A stretch of 64,000 nucleotides of DNA from Sipunculus nudus (taxonomy: Eukaryota > Annelida > Sipuncula > Golfingiida > Sipunculidae), in the NCBI GenBank assembly GCA_026874595.1, contig CM049308.1, positions 48,491,327 through 48,555,326 on the forward strand. Reading direction: 5' to 3'. Below, one piece after another: positions 51,624 to 64,000 of the stretch. Position 1 is the first letter of the stretch. Each line of letters opens with the position of its first letter. The notes beneath the pieces were generated by a model, which made no database searches, was not told where the DNA came from, and worked only from the letters and a program-made list of their open reading frames with translations. Both the position numbers and the translations under genes were made by a program.

Positions 51624-52841
51624 ATGCCCCCGCCTGGGGCAAATTAGAAAAATTTGTAAAATTTTGAAAAATTTTTAAGTTCAGGAGGTGTCGTATGGTC
51701 AAAAGTAGGTCAACAAGGGCAAAATGCAAAATAAATCTGTAACGGGTCATTATCAAGCAACACCCCAAAAATCATGCCAGTATATATGCAGGCACTGTGA
51801 AAAAAAAAGTCCATACATGTGCATTTTCCATAAAAATTTCTGTCTTTCATGAAATTTTCTATGTTTAGGAGCCATAAAACAATCAAAAGTACATATGCAT
51901 TTGTTATGAAAATTTCTATTTTTCATGAAACTTTCTATGTTCAGGAGCAGTCAAATGGTCAAAAGTAGGTCAACTGGGACAAAACAAGAACTCGATCTGT
52001 AACTGGTCATTATCTGCCTACACACCAAAAATCAGGCCCGTATCTGCAGGCACTGTGAAAAAAGTCCATACATGTGCACTTTTTTATGAAATTTTCTATG
52101 TTAGAGCACTGTCAAATGGTCAGAATTAGGTCAACTGGGACAAAACTTGAACTCGATCTGTAACTGGTCATTATCTGCCGACACACCAAAAATCAGGCCA
52201 ATATCTGCAGGCATTGCGAAAAAAAATCCGTATATGTGTATTTGTCATGAAATTTCATATTTTTGATGAAATTTTCTATGTTCAGGAGCCGTAAAACAGT
52301 CAAAAGTAGGTCAACCGGGACGAAACCTGAACTCGATCTGTAAATGGTCTATATCTGCCCACACACCAAAAATCAGGTCAATATCTGCAGGCATTGCGTA
52401 AAAAGGTCCGCACATGTGTATCTGTCATGAATATTTCTATTTTTCATGAAATTTTCTAAGTTAAGGAGGCATAAAACGTTCAAAAGTAGGTCAACCGGGA
52501 CGTAACGCAAACTCGATCTGTAACTGGTTATTAGCTGCCCACACACAAAAAATCAGGCCAATATCTGCAGGCATTGCGAAAAAAAGTCTGTACATGTGTA
52601 TTTGTCATGAAATTTCTATTTTTTATGAAATTTTCTAAGTTTAGGAGCCGTAAAACGGTCAAAAGTAGGTCAACCAGGACGAAACGCGAACTCGATCTGT
52701 AACTGGTCTATATCTGCCCACACACCAAAAATCAGGCCAATATCTGCAGGCATTGCGAAAAAAAGTCCATACAACTGTTTGATTTCGGAAGGACGGACAT
52801 GGGTAAAACTATATGCCCTGGCCACTTTGTGGCGGGGGCAT
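51624..52841. mobile_element. Element with ATGCCCCCGCC inverted ends and core repeats
   Basis: Left end ATGCCCCCGCC (51624-51634) and right end GGCGGGGGCAT (52831-52841) are perfect reverse complements. In between are six units of roughly 160-180 bp around AACTCGATCTGTAACTGGTC and CAATATCTGCAGGCATTGCG, then a GGAAGGACGGACATGG phrase near the right end. No open frame, so it is non-autonomous. It sits inside an ERCC2 intron. A target-site duplication is not clear (A-rich flanks). Confidence 0.8.
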
Positions 52842-53145
52842 AAAAACACAAGTAACATTTAGGACATGGCAGTCAGCTTATGAACACAAACTGTAAAATC
52901 TTATAACATTGATTCAACTGAAAACATAATAAATACACAAGGTTTAAGGGCACTAGATAAAACTTAGTTTGAACAGATGTTTGGTTTTGATCTGTTGCTT
53001 GATGTAATTTATGAGGTCACACTAGTTAACTACAGGATTTTTTTTATTTTTACCTGCTGATTATTACACCTGAACTCAAAAATCATCCAGTAATTTGAAA
53101 CAAGCAAACTACAACGTGAACTGTCATGTAACTTCAGAAACACTA

Positions 53146-53900
<755 letters not shown>

Positions 53901-55759
53901 CAAAGGACCCATGGGTCACAACAAAAGTTTGAAATTTTTGCAAATGCAAAATATGAAAAATATTCTATTGTAATGTTTTATATTTATATAAGCATATGAG
54001 AAGCTAAGAGGAAAGGGCCCTCCTACTTGGTTATAGTAAAGTTCTCAATATATGATTGCAAACTAATACTCTGACAAGACTGTCATGAAGAAAAACAGTA
54101 AAAGTTTTGAGATACTGTGATGCATATGAAAAATTTTCAGATGGACAGGCAAGTGGACAGAATGGACTAATACCTTCATTTCACTTTCAAAGGAATAATG
54201 CATTTAAGTTTATATATAAGCCTATTTTTTTAGCATATCCACTTTTTTCATTAATAGTTTTTATCTGATTCATTTTTTTTTTATTTACAAGTGTTATAAA
54301 TTTGTAATATAAAAGTGAAAATATAAGTTTAAATATTAGAATTCTAAGTTGCAATCATTATATATCGTGATTGTAGCTCACATTAGGTCATATTATGCAT
54401 ACACATATATTTTATTATTTTTAAATCAAATGTTTAAACTGAATGTAAAAGAAAATAATGCCACAACATGGCATCTACAAAATTATTCCTTGAATTCCTA
54501 TTAAAAAGTTTTGAACATTGGAGTTTTCAGGACAAGCTTAATTTTATTCACCGAAATAAAATAAAAGATTCAGTAAATTTGATAAAATAAAAACATCTTT
54601 TCAAATAAAGTATACACACTGTTGGTTGAATGAGGGACAAAAAATATCATTATGCTAATTACAATCTCACCTATAATTAATAACTGGAATTAATAGTCAA
54701 TTTCACACCTGGTGAAGTTTTACTCTTCTGAAGTAAAGCATTACTTATCTGATGAACAGCCATACTTTCATAGCAATTCATCACTTTGTGGACACAATTA
54801 AATGTGCACTTTTGTAAAATACAAAATCTAAAATGTAGCATGTCCAAGAATAAAATAAAATACAGAAAATTATAACATTCATCTAGTTTATGCACCAGCT
54901 GGGGGGGGGGGGGGGGGTGAGTGCAGGGCAGAGGAGAAGCCTGCTAGTAGTGGCCAAGCTGGGTCAAGGCAAGCTGCCTGGGGTGGGTTACATAATGCAA
55001 GTGAAGGCTGTACTACTAGGTAGGCCAGATATAAACAACACTTGACATGGTGTATGAAAACTTGAATAAAAGCTACTCTTTTCAAACAATTTCTTTGAAA
55101 TTTCAGATTTTAAAAGATTAAATCCTTATGTATATATGCTGTGAAAATAAAATCAACAGTGCTTACAGGGAAAAATGTACCACTGCCAAAGTTGGACAAA
55201 ATTTAAGGTATTAATTTTTTATTTATGCTAATAACTTGAAAAATTTGCAAAATTCAGATCTAATTTTGGGCAAAAAATTGAATCTTGATTAAATAAAGTT
55301 ATATTCCTGAAAAAAAAGTCTTCAGCTTCAGCAATTCTCATGTTAAGTGAGCAAATATATTTCCTGATTTTTAAAAAACTGCATTATATTTGGGCCTATA
55401 ACTTCAAAATAATACCCAATACTGACCTAATTTTTGGTATGTGCACAGAAAATGTATGGAAGAATATGAATACGAAATATGATCAAAAACAGATCAGTGG
55501 TTTTGATATTAGGCAGACTTGAAGTGTAAAAATTGCTTTTTTATGGAAAACGGAGGTTTTTCCTTAATATCTCGAAGGAACGAAGTTCTAATGACCCAAT
55601 TTTCGGTATGGTAGGAGATTTTGGGGACATCTAATGGTATGCAGAATTTTGGATTCGTAGGTCAAACGGTTTTAAAACCTGCTCTGTTAAAGACAGACGG
55701 ACGGACGACGGACAAAGGACCAGGACTATAGCTCAGATGACTTATAGTCAGCTGAGCTA
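53901..55759 (+). mobile_element. CAAGGGACCC element, full-length copy
   Basis: Starts CAAAGGACCCATGGGTCA and ends AGTCAGCTGAGCTA after GACGGACGGACGACGG. It is collinear with 40429-42644 and 61653-62943, including the G tract (54901-54917) followed by TGAGTGCAGGGCAGAGG. It and the fragment before it separate the two parts of the acceptor-derived array, so they arrived after the array had formed. Confidence 0.85.
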
Positions 55760-56165
55760 AAAATGACACAACGTCCATAGTGGTGGTCTGAAAAACATAA
55801 TGACACAACGTCCATAGTGGTAGTCGGTAAAACATAATGACATAACGTCCATAGTGGTGGTCTGTAAAAAAATGACATAATGTCCATACTTTTGATCTGT
55901 AAAACATTAGGATACAATGTCCATAATTGTGCTCTAGTAAACATTGTGACACAATGGCCATAGTGGTGGTCTGTAAAACATAATGACACAATGTCTATAG
56001 TGGTTGTCTGTAAAATATAATAACACAACTTCCATAGTGGTGATCTGTAAAACATATATATAAAGTCCCTAGTAGTGATCGAGAAAACATATAAACATAA
56101 CGTCCATAGTGGTGATCTATGAAAACAATGACATGATGTTCATAGTGGTGATCTATATGACAAAC
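55760..56165 (-). repeat. 37-bp array made from an ERCC2 3' splice site
   Basis: Eleven copies of a 37-bp unit. On the minus strand a unit reads TTTTACAG then ACCACCACTATGGACGTTGT then GTCATTATG. That is eight bases of intron and the first 29 or so bases of the HHYGR exon. The exon sequence ATTATGTTT and the intron TTTTACAG are joined through shared T bases. About half of the copies keep ACAG; others have decayed. The array lies in the ERCC2 intron upstream of the true acceptor. Confidence 0.92.
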
Positions 56166-56429
56166 AACTATAAATTTCTGGCAATACAGACACCACATCC
56201 CCTTCTTTTCAAACATACTTGGACACTTACAAGGTCAGGTCACCAATGTCTGAACATTATCAGCGATTCTATATGAAATAAATTTAAGGGAAAAATTTTG
56301 GGGTTAATCTGAAAAATTGTTGATCTTAAATTGAAAACTGAACTCAAATAAATTTTGACTGTTTATCTGCAATCCAAATCTAAATGTCTAGAGGCATGAT
56401 GTAATGGATGCTGATAAACTGGTGCTAGG
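56166..56429. other. Intronic DNA, nothing recognised
   Basis: Inside the long ERCC2 intron. I looked here and beyond for the next upstream XPD exon (motif V, GKVSEGID) and did not see it before 64000. Confidence 0.5.
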
Positions 56430-57000
56430 CTAGATGTATCTGCTTCACACAGCTAACATATATGGTAAAATGACTCAATTCAATCTTTATAATTCAGCCA
56501 AAATTCATTCTTTGGAACCATAAAAGACAATTATTGTAAGAATTATTCAGGGGATTGTTCTTGTAAAATATTAAACAAATTGGCCTCAGTGGCGTCAGTC
56601 AAAAACGTTTTACAGGTTTATAACTCATATGGGAAAATACAGCAAAATGGCTAAGTTAAGCTTCTCATAACTCAGCCAAAAATCACTGAACCAAAACCAT
56701 TTGAACAAACTTGAATTATCAACATCTAAGGTTAATTAATGTGTGAGATTTAAGAATTTGGCCCAGTGGTTTTTGAGGAGAAGATCATATCTTTGTAGCC
56801 ACTGAGCTTAAATGGGCTGTTACAGCATATGACTAAATTCAGCTTCCCATAACTCGGCCAAAAGTCACAGAACTGAGACCATTTGAACAAACTTCAGAAA
56901 GCACAACCCTAGGATCATTTCTGTGCAATATTAAACTATTTGGCCATATTGTTTCAGAGGAGAAGTTTTTTGTAGCCATCAGTATGATACGGGCACTGAT
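56430..57000 (-). mobile_element. AAACCTGTGAGCTT element, partial reverse copy
   Basis: Two to three reverse-oriented internal units with ACTCGGCCAAAAGTCACAGA and CCATTTGAACAAACTT, complementary to the phrases of the copies at 42930 and 45660. Confidence 0.7.
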
Positions 57001-57010
57001 GACCCCATAC

Positions 57011-60000
57011 AAACAAGGCCTACAGGCCTAATGCGAACCTGTGCAAAGTTTGGGAGTATGAATGGAGGTTTATTTTTTAAATGTAATATTGATCCTCTTA
57101 AGTCCTGCATATCTACCTTAGTCATTATGATTTCAGCAAAATGGACATTTCGGACCTGCAAGTTTCAGACTAGGGCATTTTAAAACTAGTATATGGGTAG
57201 TCGACAAGCGACTGTGTATCCACAGAAATCAGAGTAGGCAGGTGAATTGAGGCATGGATTATGGGCAAGGGGAATAGAGTGAGGTGTGATGCATATTAGC
57301 ATGGATGTCTGTAGCATAAATGTGAATGTAGGTGGTGCCACCTGTCTTAAAATCGAGAAAATTGTCCAGGATGTATAAACCTGCAAAATTTCAGGTGGAT
57401 AAGTCAAACAAGTGCTGAGATATGAGTGATTTTATCCCAAGGCAGATGAACAGATGGAGGGTGTTCATAAGTGGTTGCAGGTGGCACCACCAGTTTTGCT
57501 TATGATGAAGAGCTATGCAAGATCTATACACAAGCAAAATTTCGGCCCAATCGGTCAAACGTTTCACGAGATATGAGCTTGGATGTCTGCAGAGTAAACT
57601 TGAATGTAGGTGGCGCCACCTGTCAAAATTAAGAAAGTTGTCCAGGATGTATAAACCTGCAAAATTTCAGGTGGATAAGTCAAACTACTTCTGAGATATG
57701 AGTGATTTTATTCCAAGGCAGATGAACAGATGGACGCTGTGCATAAGTGTTTGCAGGTGGCGCCACCAGTTTTGCCTATGATGAAGAGCTATTTCAGATC
57801 TATACACATGCAAAATTTTGGCCAAATCAGTCAAACAGTTCCCAATAATGAGCTTGGATGTCTGCAGAGTAAAAGTGAATGTAGGTGGCGCAACCTGTCA
57901 TAAATTGAGAAAGCTGTCCAGGATGTATAAACATGCAAAATTTCAGGTGGAAAAGTCAAACCACTCCTGAGATATGAGTGATATCATCCCAATGCAGATG
58001 AACAGATGGACGCTGTGCAAAAATGGTTGCATGTGGTGCCACCAGTTTTGCCTATGATGAAGAGCTATGTGAGATCTATACACATGCAAAATTTTGGCCC
58101 AATCTGTCGAACGGTTTCCCAGATATGAGCTTGAATGTTTGCAGAGTAAACTTGAATGTGTGGTGCCACCTGTCATAAATCCAGAAAGCTGTCCAGGATG
58201 TATAAATCTGCAAAATTTCAGGTGGATAAGTTAAACCACTTCTGAGATATGAGTGATTTTATCCAAAGGCAGATGAACAGATGGACGCTGTGCATAAGTG
58301 TTTGCAGGTGGCGCCACCAGTTTTGCCTATGATGAAGAGCTATGTGAGATCTATACACATGCAAAATTTTGGCCCAATCAGTCAAGAGGTTCCAGAGATA
58401 TGATCTTGGATGTCTGCAGAGTAAACATGAAAGTAGGTGGCGCCACCTGTAATAAAATCGAGAAAGCTGTCCAGGATGTATAAACCTGCAAAATTTAAGG
58501 TGGATAAATCAAACCACTTCTGAGATATGAGTGATTTTATCCCATGGCAGATGAACAGATGGGTGCTGTGCATTAATGGTTGCAGGTGGCGCCACCAGTT
58601 TTGCCTATGATGAAAAGCTATGTGATATCTATACACAAGCAAAATTTTGGCCCAATCGGTCAAACAGTTCACGAGATATGAGCATGGACGTCTGCAGAGT
58701 AAACGTGAATGTAGGTGGCGCCACCTGTCATAAATCGAGAAAGCTGTCCAGGATGTATAAACATGCAAAATTTCAGGTGGATAAGTCAAACCACTCCTGA
58801 GATATGAGTGATATTATCCCAATGCAGATAAACAGATGGACACTGTGCAAAAATGGTTGCAAGTGGTGCCACCAGTTTTGCCTATGATGAAGAGCTATGT
58901 GAGATCTATACACATGCAAAATTTTGGCCCAATCGGTCGAACGGTTCCCCAAGATATGAGCTTGGATGTCTCCAGAGTAAACTTGAATGTAGGTGGTGCC
59001 ACCTGTCATAAATCCAGAAAGCTGTCCAGGATGTATACACCTGCAAAATTTCAGGTGGATAAGTCAAACCACTGCTGGGATATGAGTGATTTTATCCAAA
59101 GGCAGATGAACAGATGGACGCTGTGCATAAGTGTTTGCAGGTGGCGCCACCAGTTTTGCCTATGATGAAGAGCTATGTGAGATCTATACACATGCAACAT
59201 TTTGGCCCAATTGGTCAAATGGTTTCTGAGATATGGGCTTGGATGTCTGCAGAGTAAATGTGAATGTAGGTGGCGGCACCTGTCATAAAATCGAGAAAGC
59301 TGTCCAGGATGTATAAACATGCAAAATTTCAGGTGGATAAGTCAAACCACTCCTGAGATATGAGTGATATTATCCCAATGCAGATAAACAGATGGACGCT
59401 GTGCAAAAATGGTTGCAAGTGGTGCCACCAGTTTTGCCCATGATGAAGAGCTATGTGAGATCTATTCACATGCAGAATTTTGGCCCAATCGGTCGAACGG
59501 TTCCCCAAGATATGAGCTTGGATGTCTCCAGAGTAAACTTGAATGTAGGTGGTGCCACCTGTCATAAATCCAGAAAGCTGTCCAGGATGTATACACCTGC
59601 AAAATTTCAGGTGGATGTCAAACCACTAATGGGATATGAGTGATTTTATCCAAAGGCAGATGAACAGATGGGCGCTGTGCATAAGTGTTTGCAGGTGGCG
59701 CCACCAGTTTTGCCTATGATGAAGAGCTATGTGAGATCTATACACATGCAACATTTTGGCCCAATTGGTCAAATGGTTCCTGAGATATGGGCTTGGATGT
59801 CTGCAGAGTAAATGTGAATGTAGGTGGCGGCACCTGTCATAAATCGAGAAAGCTGTCCAGGATGTATAAACCTGCAAAATTTCAGGTAGATAAGTTAAAC
59901 CACTGCTGAGATATGAGTGATATTATCCAAAGGCAGATGAACAGATGGACACGGTGCAAAAATGGTTGCAGGTGGCCCCACCTTTTTTAGTGTATGTTAT

Positions 60001-60945
60001 AAAGCTATCAAAGGGCTACATTTGTGCAAAATTTTTAGCCTGATTGGTCAAACGGTTCCCGAGAAATGCGGCTTTATGAATGGAAACAGACGCACAAATG
60101 TAATCTGGGAATTCTGCATCTAAACATTCTTTCTAGACGTCTAGACGCTGTGTCTAGACACCCCCCCCCCCTCGAGCCAGGTCAGTTGCTATGGTGATGT
60201 CTGGACCCAACCTGTTTGTACTGAGTGACCTCTTAACTTGGCTGCTGAAACTCAGCATGTGGTCAAATCTGTTTTCAAATACAGAAAGCCTTTTTCAATT
60301 GGCTACAATGCTTTTTTAAAACTGTATTTACCCAATCTATTCTTATAAAACTGGCAGAATAATTCTTGTAAAGTTTAAACCAATCAGCTTAACAGTTTCA
60401 TCATAAATCAGTGTATAAGCTGGAAGAGTTTAAAATTACATTTTCGCTTGTAAAAAACACATCAATGTAGGTGGCGCAACCAATACCTCAAAATCAGACA
60501 TGACATGTGACAAACATTGGTATAAAATTTGGTGATTATAGCTCTAGCCGTTTCTGAGATTTTAATTTTAGTGTGCTTTTTTGGACCGATGACTAGGTTT
60601 AACCTCCTGTAACTCTGCCAAAAATCTCGGAACAGGAACCATTCGAACAAACTTGAGAGAGATTGTTCCAGGGATCATTTCTGTGAAATACTGGACAATT
60701 TGGCTGGACAGTTTCAGAGAAGAAGATTTTTAAAGGTTTTTAAGCTTTATCTCGATCAAATCTAAATTAATGCAGATACCCAATAATAAGCTCCATGTGA
60801 CTAATTCTTATATGTAATTTGGAGCTGCTAGCTCTGACGGTTTCTCACTAACAGCCATGGACAGCGAAAAGGCAGCCCTGGACGGCGGATGACTGACGAC
60901 AGACTGACGACGCTGCGCCATCGCATAAGCTCGCAGGTTCGCTAA
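57011..60945 (-). mobile_element. AAACCTGTGAGCTT element, reverse, interrupted
   Basis: On the minus strand it starts near 60945 (GCGAACCTGCGAGCTTATGC) and ends at 57011 with GCATTAGGCCTGTAGGCC then TTGTTT. Both ends match the plus copy at 42930-44704. The interior is interrupted by the plus-oriented palindrome array at 57190-60110. Near 60135 there is a small palindromic patch, TCTAGACGTCTAGACGC, and a C run. Confidence 0.6.
57190..60110 (+). repeat. About ten 290-bp units with two GGTGGCGCCACC each
   Basis: The same unit as at 36060-37345, in the same orientation and starting with the same TATGGGTAG(T/C)CGACAAG lead. Each unit has a palindrome after AATGTAGGT and another after TTGCAGGT. 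Several have decayed to GGTGGTGCCACC or GGTGGCGGCACC. Units 58770-59340 and 59340-59890 are almost identical, a two-unit duplication. The open frames of 75-135 codons it produces on both strands are by-products. Confidence 0.92.
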
Positions 60946-61265
60946 AAATGAAATAATATTCAACAATAAAATAAATTTTGATTTTCCATGGCCAATTGGC
61001 AATAATTTCAGTTCTTTTCACATGATAAACTGACTGATTAATTTGTTTAAAACCTAACAAAAATGCTGTTGTCAATATTCATTTAGACAAGCTTAATAAA
61101 TTTATGTCTGTCAATCTCTGGTAAAGTCCAATGCTTGCTAGCAGGTTGGCAATCAAGGGGAATCATTTATCTGATAGTCGTTTATCCAAACCAAAACCCT
61201 ATCCCCTAAGCTTTTCAGATAAACAAAGCTCTAATGTACTTTGAAACATATGGATTTAACAAAAA

Positions 61266-61652
61266 CAAGGGACCCATGGGTCACATTGTTCAGCTGAATT
61301 TTGGAAAATATTAGTAACTGCAAAATATTTTTTATTTCTTATGGTTTTTCCATGTATATTACCATTTGAAAAGCAAAGAGAAAATGGCCCAGCTTAAATA
61401 AAACTCTGTAAATTATAGAATAACGGACATAAGTTAAAGCATATGGACTGTGTAATAAATTAAACCTTTGGCCTGGAACCATTTAGTGATGCACCAAGGG
61501 AAAAAATGGGCCTTCAGTAAGTGTCATATAAAAGTTCCATTTCATAAACAAATAATGTGTGAAGGTAATTAAGTTTTCAAAAGTTAAATATATGGCCATA
61601 TGAGTTAAAAATTAGTCCCACAAAGTTTGACCAATATTCCTAATTTTAAAAA
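61266..61652 (+). mobile_element. CAAGGGACCC element, 5' fragment
   Basis: Begins CAAGGGACCCATGGGTCA then CATTGTTCAGCTGAA. It diverges from the other copies within 100 bp and is cut by the next copy at 61653. Confidence 0.7.
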
Positions 61653-62943
61653 CAAGGGACCCATGGGTCATGGTGCTCAGCTGAAGTTAAAAAATTTTTG
61701 CAAATGCAAAATTTGCTATTGTAGTGTTTTTCATTTATATAAGAATATGAGAAGCAAAGAGGAAAGGGCCCTCCTACTTGGTTATAGTAAAGTTCTAAAT
61801 ATACAATTGCAAACTAATACTCTGACAAGTCTGTCATGAAGAAAAACAGTAAAAGTTTTGAGATACTGTGATGCATATGAAAATTTACAGATGGACAGGC
61901 AAGTGGACAGAATGGACTAATACCTTTATTTCACTTTCAACGGAATAATGCAATAAAGTTAATATATAAGCCTATTTTTTTAGCATATCCACTATGTAGC
62001 ATAGTCTATGATAAGAATGAATCAAATACAGAAAATACTAACATATTAACAATAATCAACTTGTTTATGCACCATCTGGTTGGGGGGGGGGGGGGGGGGG
62101 GGGAGTGCAGGGCAGAGGGGAAGCCTGCTGGTAGTGGCCAAGCTGAGTCCAGGCAAGCTGCCTGGGGTGGGTTACATAATGCAAGTGAAGGCTGTACTAC
62201 AAGGAGGGCTAGATGTAAACAACACTTGACATGGTGTATGAAAACTTGAATAAAAGCTACCCTTTTCAATAAATTCCTTTGAAATTTCAGGTTTTAAAAG
62301 ATTGAATCCTTATGTATAAATGCTGTGAAAATTAAATCAACAGTGCTTACAGGGAAAAAACGTGCCATTGCCAAAGTTGGACAAATTTTAAGGTATTGAT
62401 TTTTTATTTATGCTAATAACTTGAAAAATTTGTAAAATTCAGATCTAATTTAGGGTAAACAATTAAATCTTGTTTAAATAAAGTTATATTCCTGAAACAT
62501 AGTCTATAGCTTCAGCAATTCTCATATTAGGTAAGTAAATATATTTCCTGATTTTTTGAAAATTGCATTATATTTTGGCCCATAACTCCAAAATAAGACC
62601 CAACACTGACCTAATTTTTTGTATGTTCATAGAAAATGTATGGAAGAATATGAATACTAAATATGATCAAACCCTGATCAGTGGTTTTGATATTAGGCAG
62701 CCTTGAAGTGTAACAATGGCTTTTTTTATGGAAAACAGAGGTTTTTCCTTAATATCTTGAAGGAAGAGGTCCTAATGACCCAATTTTCAGTATGGTAGGA
62801 GATTTTGGGGACATCTAATTGTATGCAAATTTTGGAATCGTAGGTCCAACAGTTTTAAAACGTGCCCTGTTAACGGACGGACGGCCGGACGACGGACAAA
62901 TGACCATGACTATAGCTCAGATGACTTATAGTCAGCTGAGCTA
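61653..62943 (+). mobile_element. CAAGGGACCC element, shorter full copy
   Basis: Starts CAAGGGACCCATGGGTCA then TGGTGCTCAGCTGAAG and ends AGTCAGCTGAGCTA after GGACGGACGGCCGGACGACGG-like sequence. G tract at 62082-62103, then the GTGCAGGGCAGAGGGG block. About 600-900 bp shorter than the other two full copies through internal deletion. Confidence 0.85.
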
Positions 62944-64000
62944 ACTAGGTTTAACCGTGTTATTCTGACCTAGGCCCCGCCAACTTTAAGAGATACGAAT
63001 GAAATGCTACCAAGTATTTATATCTTCTTAAATCTTGTCAGTTAGCACTAACATTAGGTCCAAATATTTTACCATATTTGAATATTAGGATTAAATTCCT
63101 GAACATTTTTTCCTTTAAAAAAAAATCAAAATTGTCAAAGTCTCAACAAAAAGTATTTTTTTAACATTAAAATTATAAGCTTTTTCTTGTATATTAGTCC
63201 TGTGTATCGACGCGGTGGGTCAGGGAGGGGTCTCTGTTGTTACTGTTCATCGCTGAAAAAATGTGAAATTATAAGATTCATCATGTTTAGAGTACAAGTC
63301 TGTCAACAGAATGGGGTGGGGGGGGGGGGGGGAGAGAAAGGCTCCCTGTGGTATTTATGCTGGTAGCCTGATCAAGCTCAACACCAGAGAGGGATTGCTG
63401 GAGTGATGGGATTACATAACAATCTGGGGAGCATAGAGTGTTGCACTGAATGACCTACAGTGACCTCAGTGGACTGCTTGACAATTTAAGGGAATACAAC
63501 AAGGGCCTCCTAAATTTTGGTATGCACATAGGAAATGTATGGAAGAATATGAATATTTACAATTACATCTAACATTATGCCAATTTTTGGATTACCAGGT
63601 AAGCAAAAGTAGGGTCATGATGCTAGAAAATACAAATACATTAAGGCTTCTATTATTAAAAAAACTTCAATAGATAGACTATTTTTCAAGCTTATACTTT
63701 CAAATTCAAAATTCATCAGATTAAATCCATCTGTAAACTGGCTGTGAAAATTAAATCAAATGTACTTATAAGAAAAAAACGTGCCATGGTCAAATTTAGG
63801 CAAATTTTAAGGTACCAATTTTTTATTTTTGCTAATATTTTAAAAAATTAAATAGATTTTGATCTAATTTGGGGTATACAATTTAATTTTGATTAATTAA
63901 GGATATATTACTGGAAAAAAAGTCTATAGCTTTAAAATATTTTGTGTTAAGTGATCAAATATCTCTCCTGATTTTTTACAAAATGCATTATGTTTGAGCC
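62944..64000. other. Intronic DNA with a decayed element copy
   Basis: A G tract at 63313-63332 followed by AGAGAAAGGCTCCCTG and TTACATAACA, then a diverged version of the GTGCCATTGCCAAAGTTGG and TATGCTAATAACTTG phrases, indicates an old relative of the CAAGGGACCC elements that continues past the window end. No ERCC2 exon was seen. Confidence 0.6.

Noticed and set aside
55662-56216. Minus-strand frames with repeated DHHYG
   Set aside because: Not a repeat protein. They are tandem copies of an ERCC2 acceptor and exon start, and several copies are broken.
58382-58789. 135-codon minus-strand frame
   Set aside because: It lies wholly in the 290-bp palindrome array. Equivalent frames occur in several units with different breaks.

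Overview
This is a stretch of animal nuclear genome. It is visibly AT-rich, its genes are split into short exons by long introns, and most of it is minisatellites, microsatellites and short repeated elements. There are no bacterial-type operons, and no rRNA or functional tRNA gene was seen. The repeat style (tRNA-derived SINEs, elements ending in GACGGACGGACG-type tracts, elements with internal tandem cores) suggests a marine invertebrate, most likely a mollusc or other lophotrochozoan. That placement is an inference, not something the sequence proves.

Three genes can be supported. (1) Minus strand, 7942-8721: an uninterrupted 259-codon reading frame for a protein I do not recognise. (2) Plus strand, 44832-44961: the last coding exon of an unrecognised gene. 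(3) Minus strand, 47385-53264: the last four coding exons of ERCC2/XPD, the TFIIH helicase. These match the end of the human protein (about residues 612-760) almost exon by exon, and the introns between them have clean GT-AG ends. Genes 2 and 3 converge, with about 2.4 kb between their stop codons. The rest of ERCC2 must lie beyond 64000.

Layout: 1-670 minisatellite; 0.7-6 kb AT-rich with microsatellites and a palindromic island; 6-9.8 kb minisatellites around the 259-aa gene; 9.8-14.7 kb nothing recognised; 14.7-21.4 kb satellite pairs, two SINEs and a 34-bp array; 21.4-34.2 kb quiet DNA broken by 37-, 31- and 61-bp arrays; 35-44.7 kb a SINE and several nested elements; 44.8-56.2 kb the two convergent genes with their unusual arrays; 56.2-64 kb more nested elements inside a very long ERCC2 intron.

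The most interesting signal is that three independent tandem arrays have grown out of exon edges. One repeats the 5' splice site of an ERCC2 exon, giving about 80 copies of GTAAGT in one intron. One repeats the 3' splice site plus the first 30 or so bases of another ERCC2 exon. The third repeats the last codons and stop of the convergent gene. In the second case the copy next to the exon is spaced 33 bp away and stays open in frame, so its use would add 11 residues to XPD.
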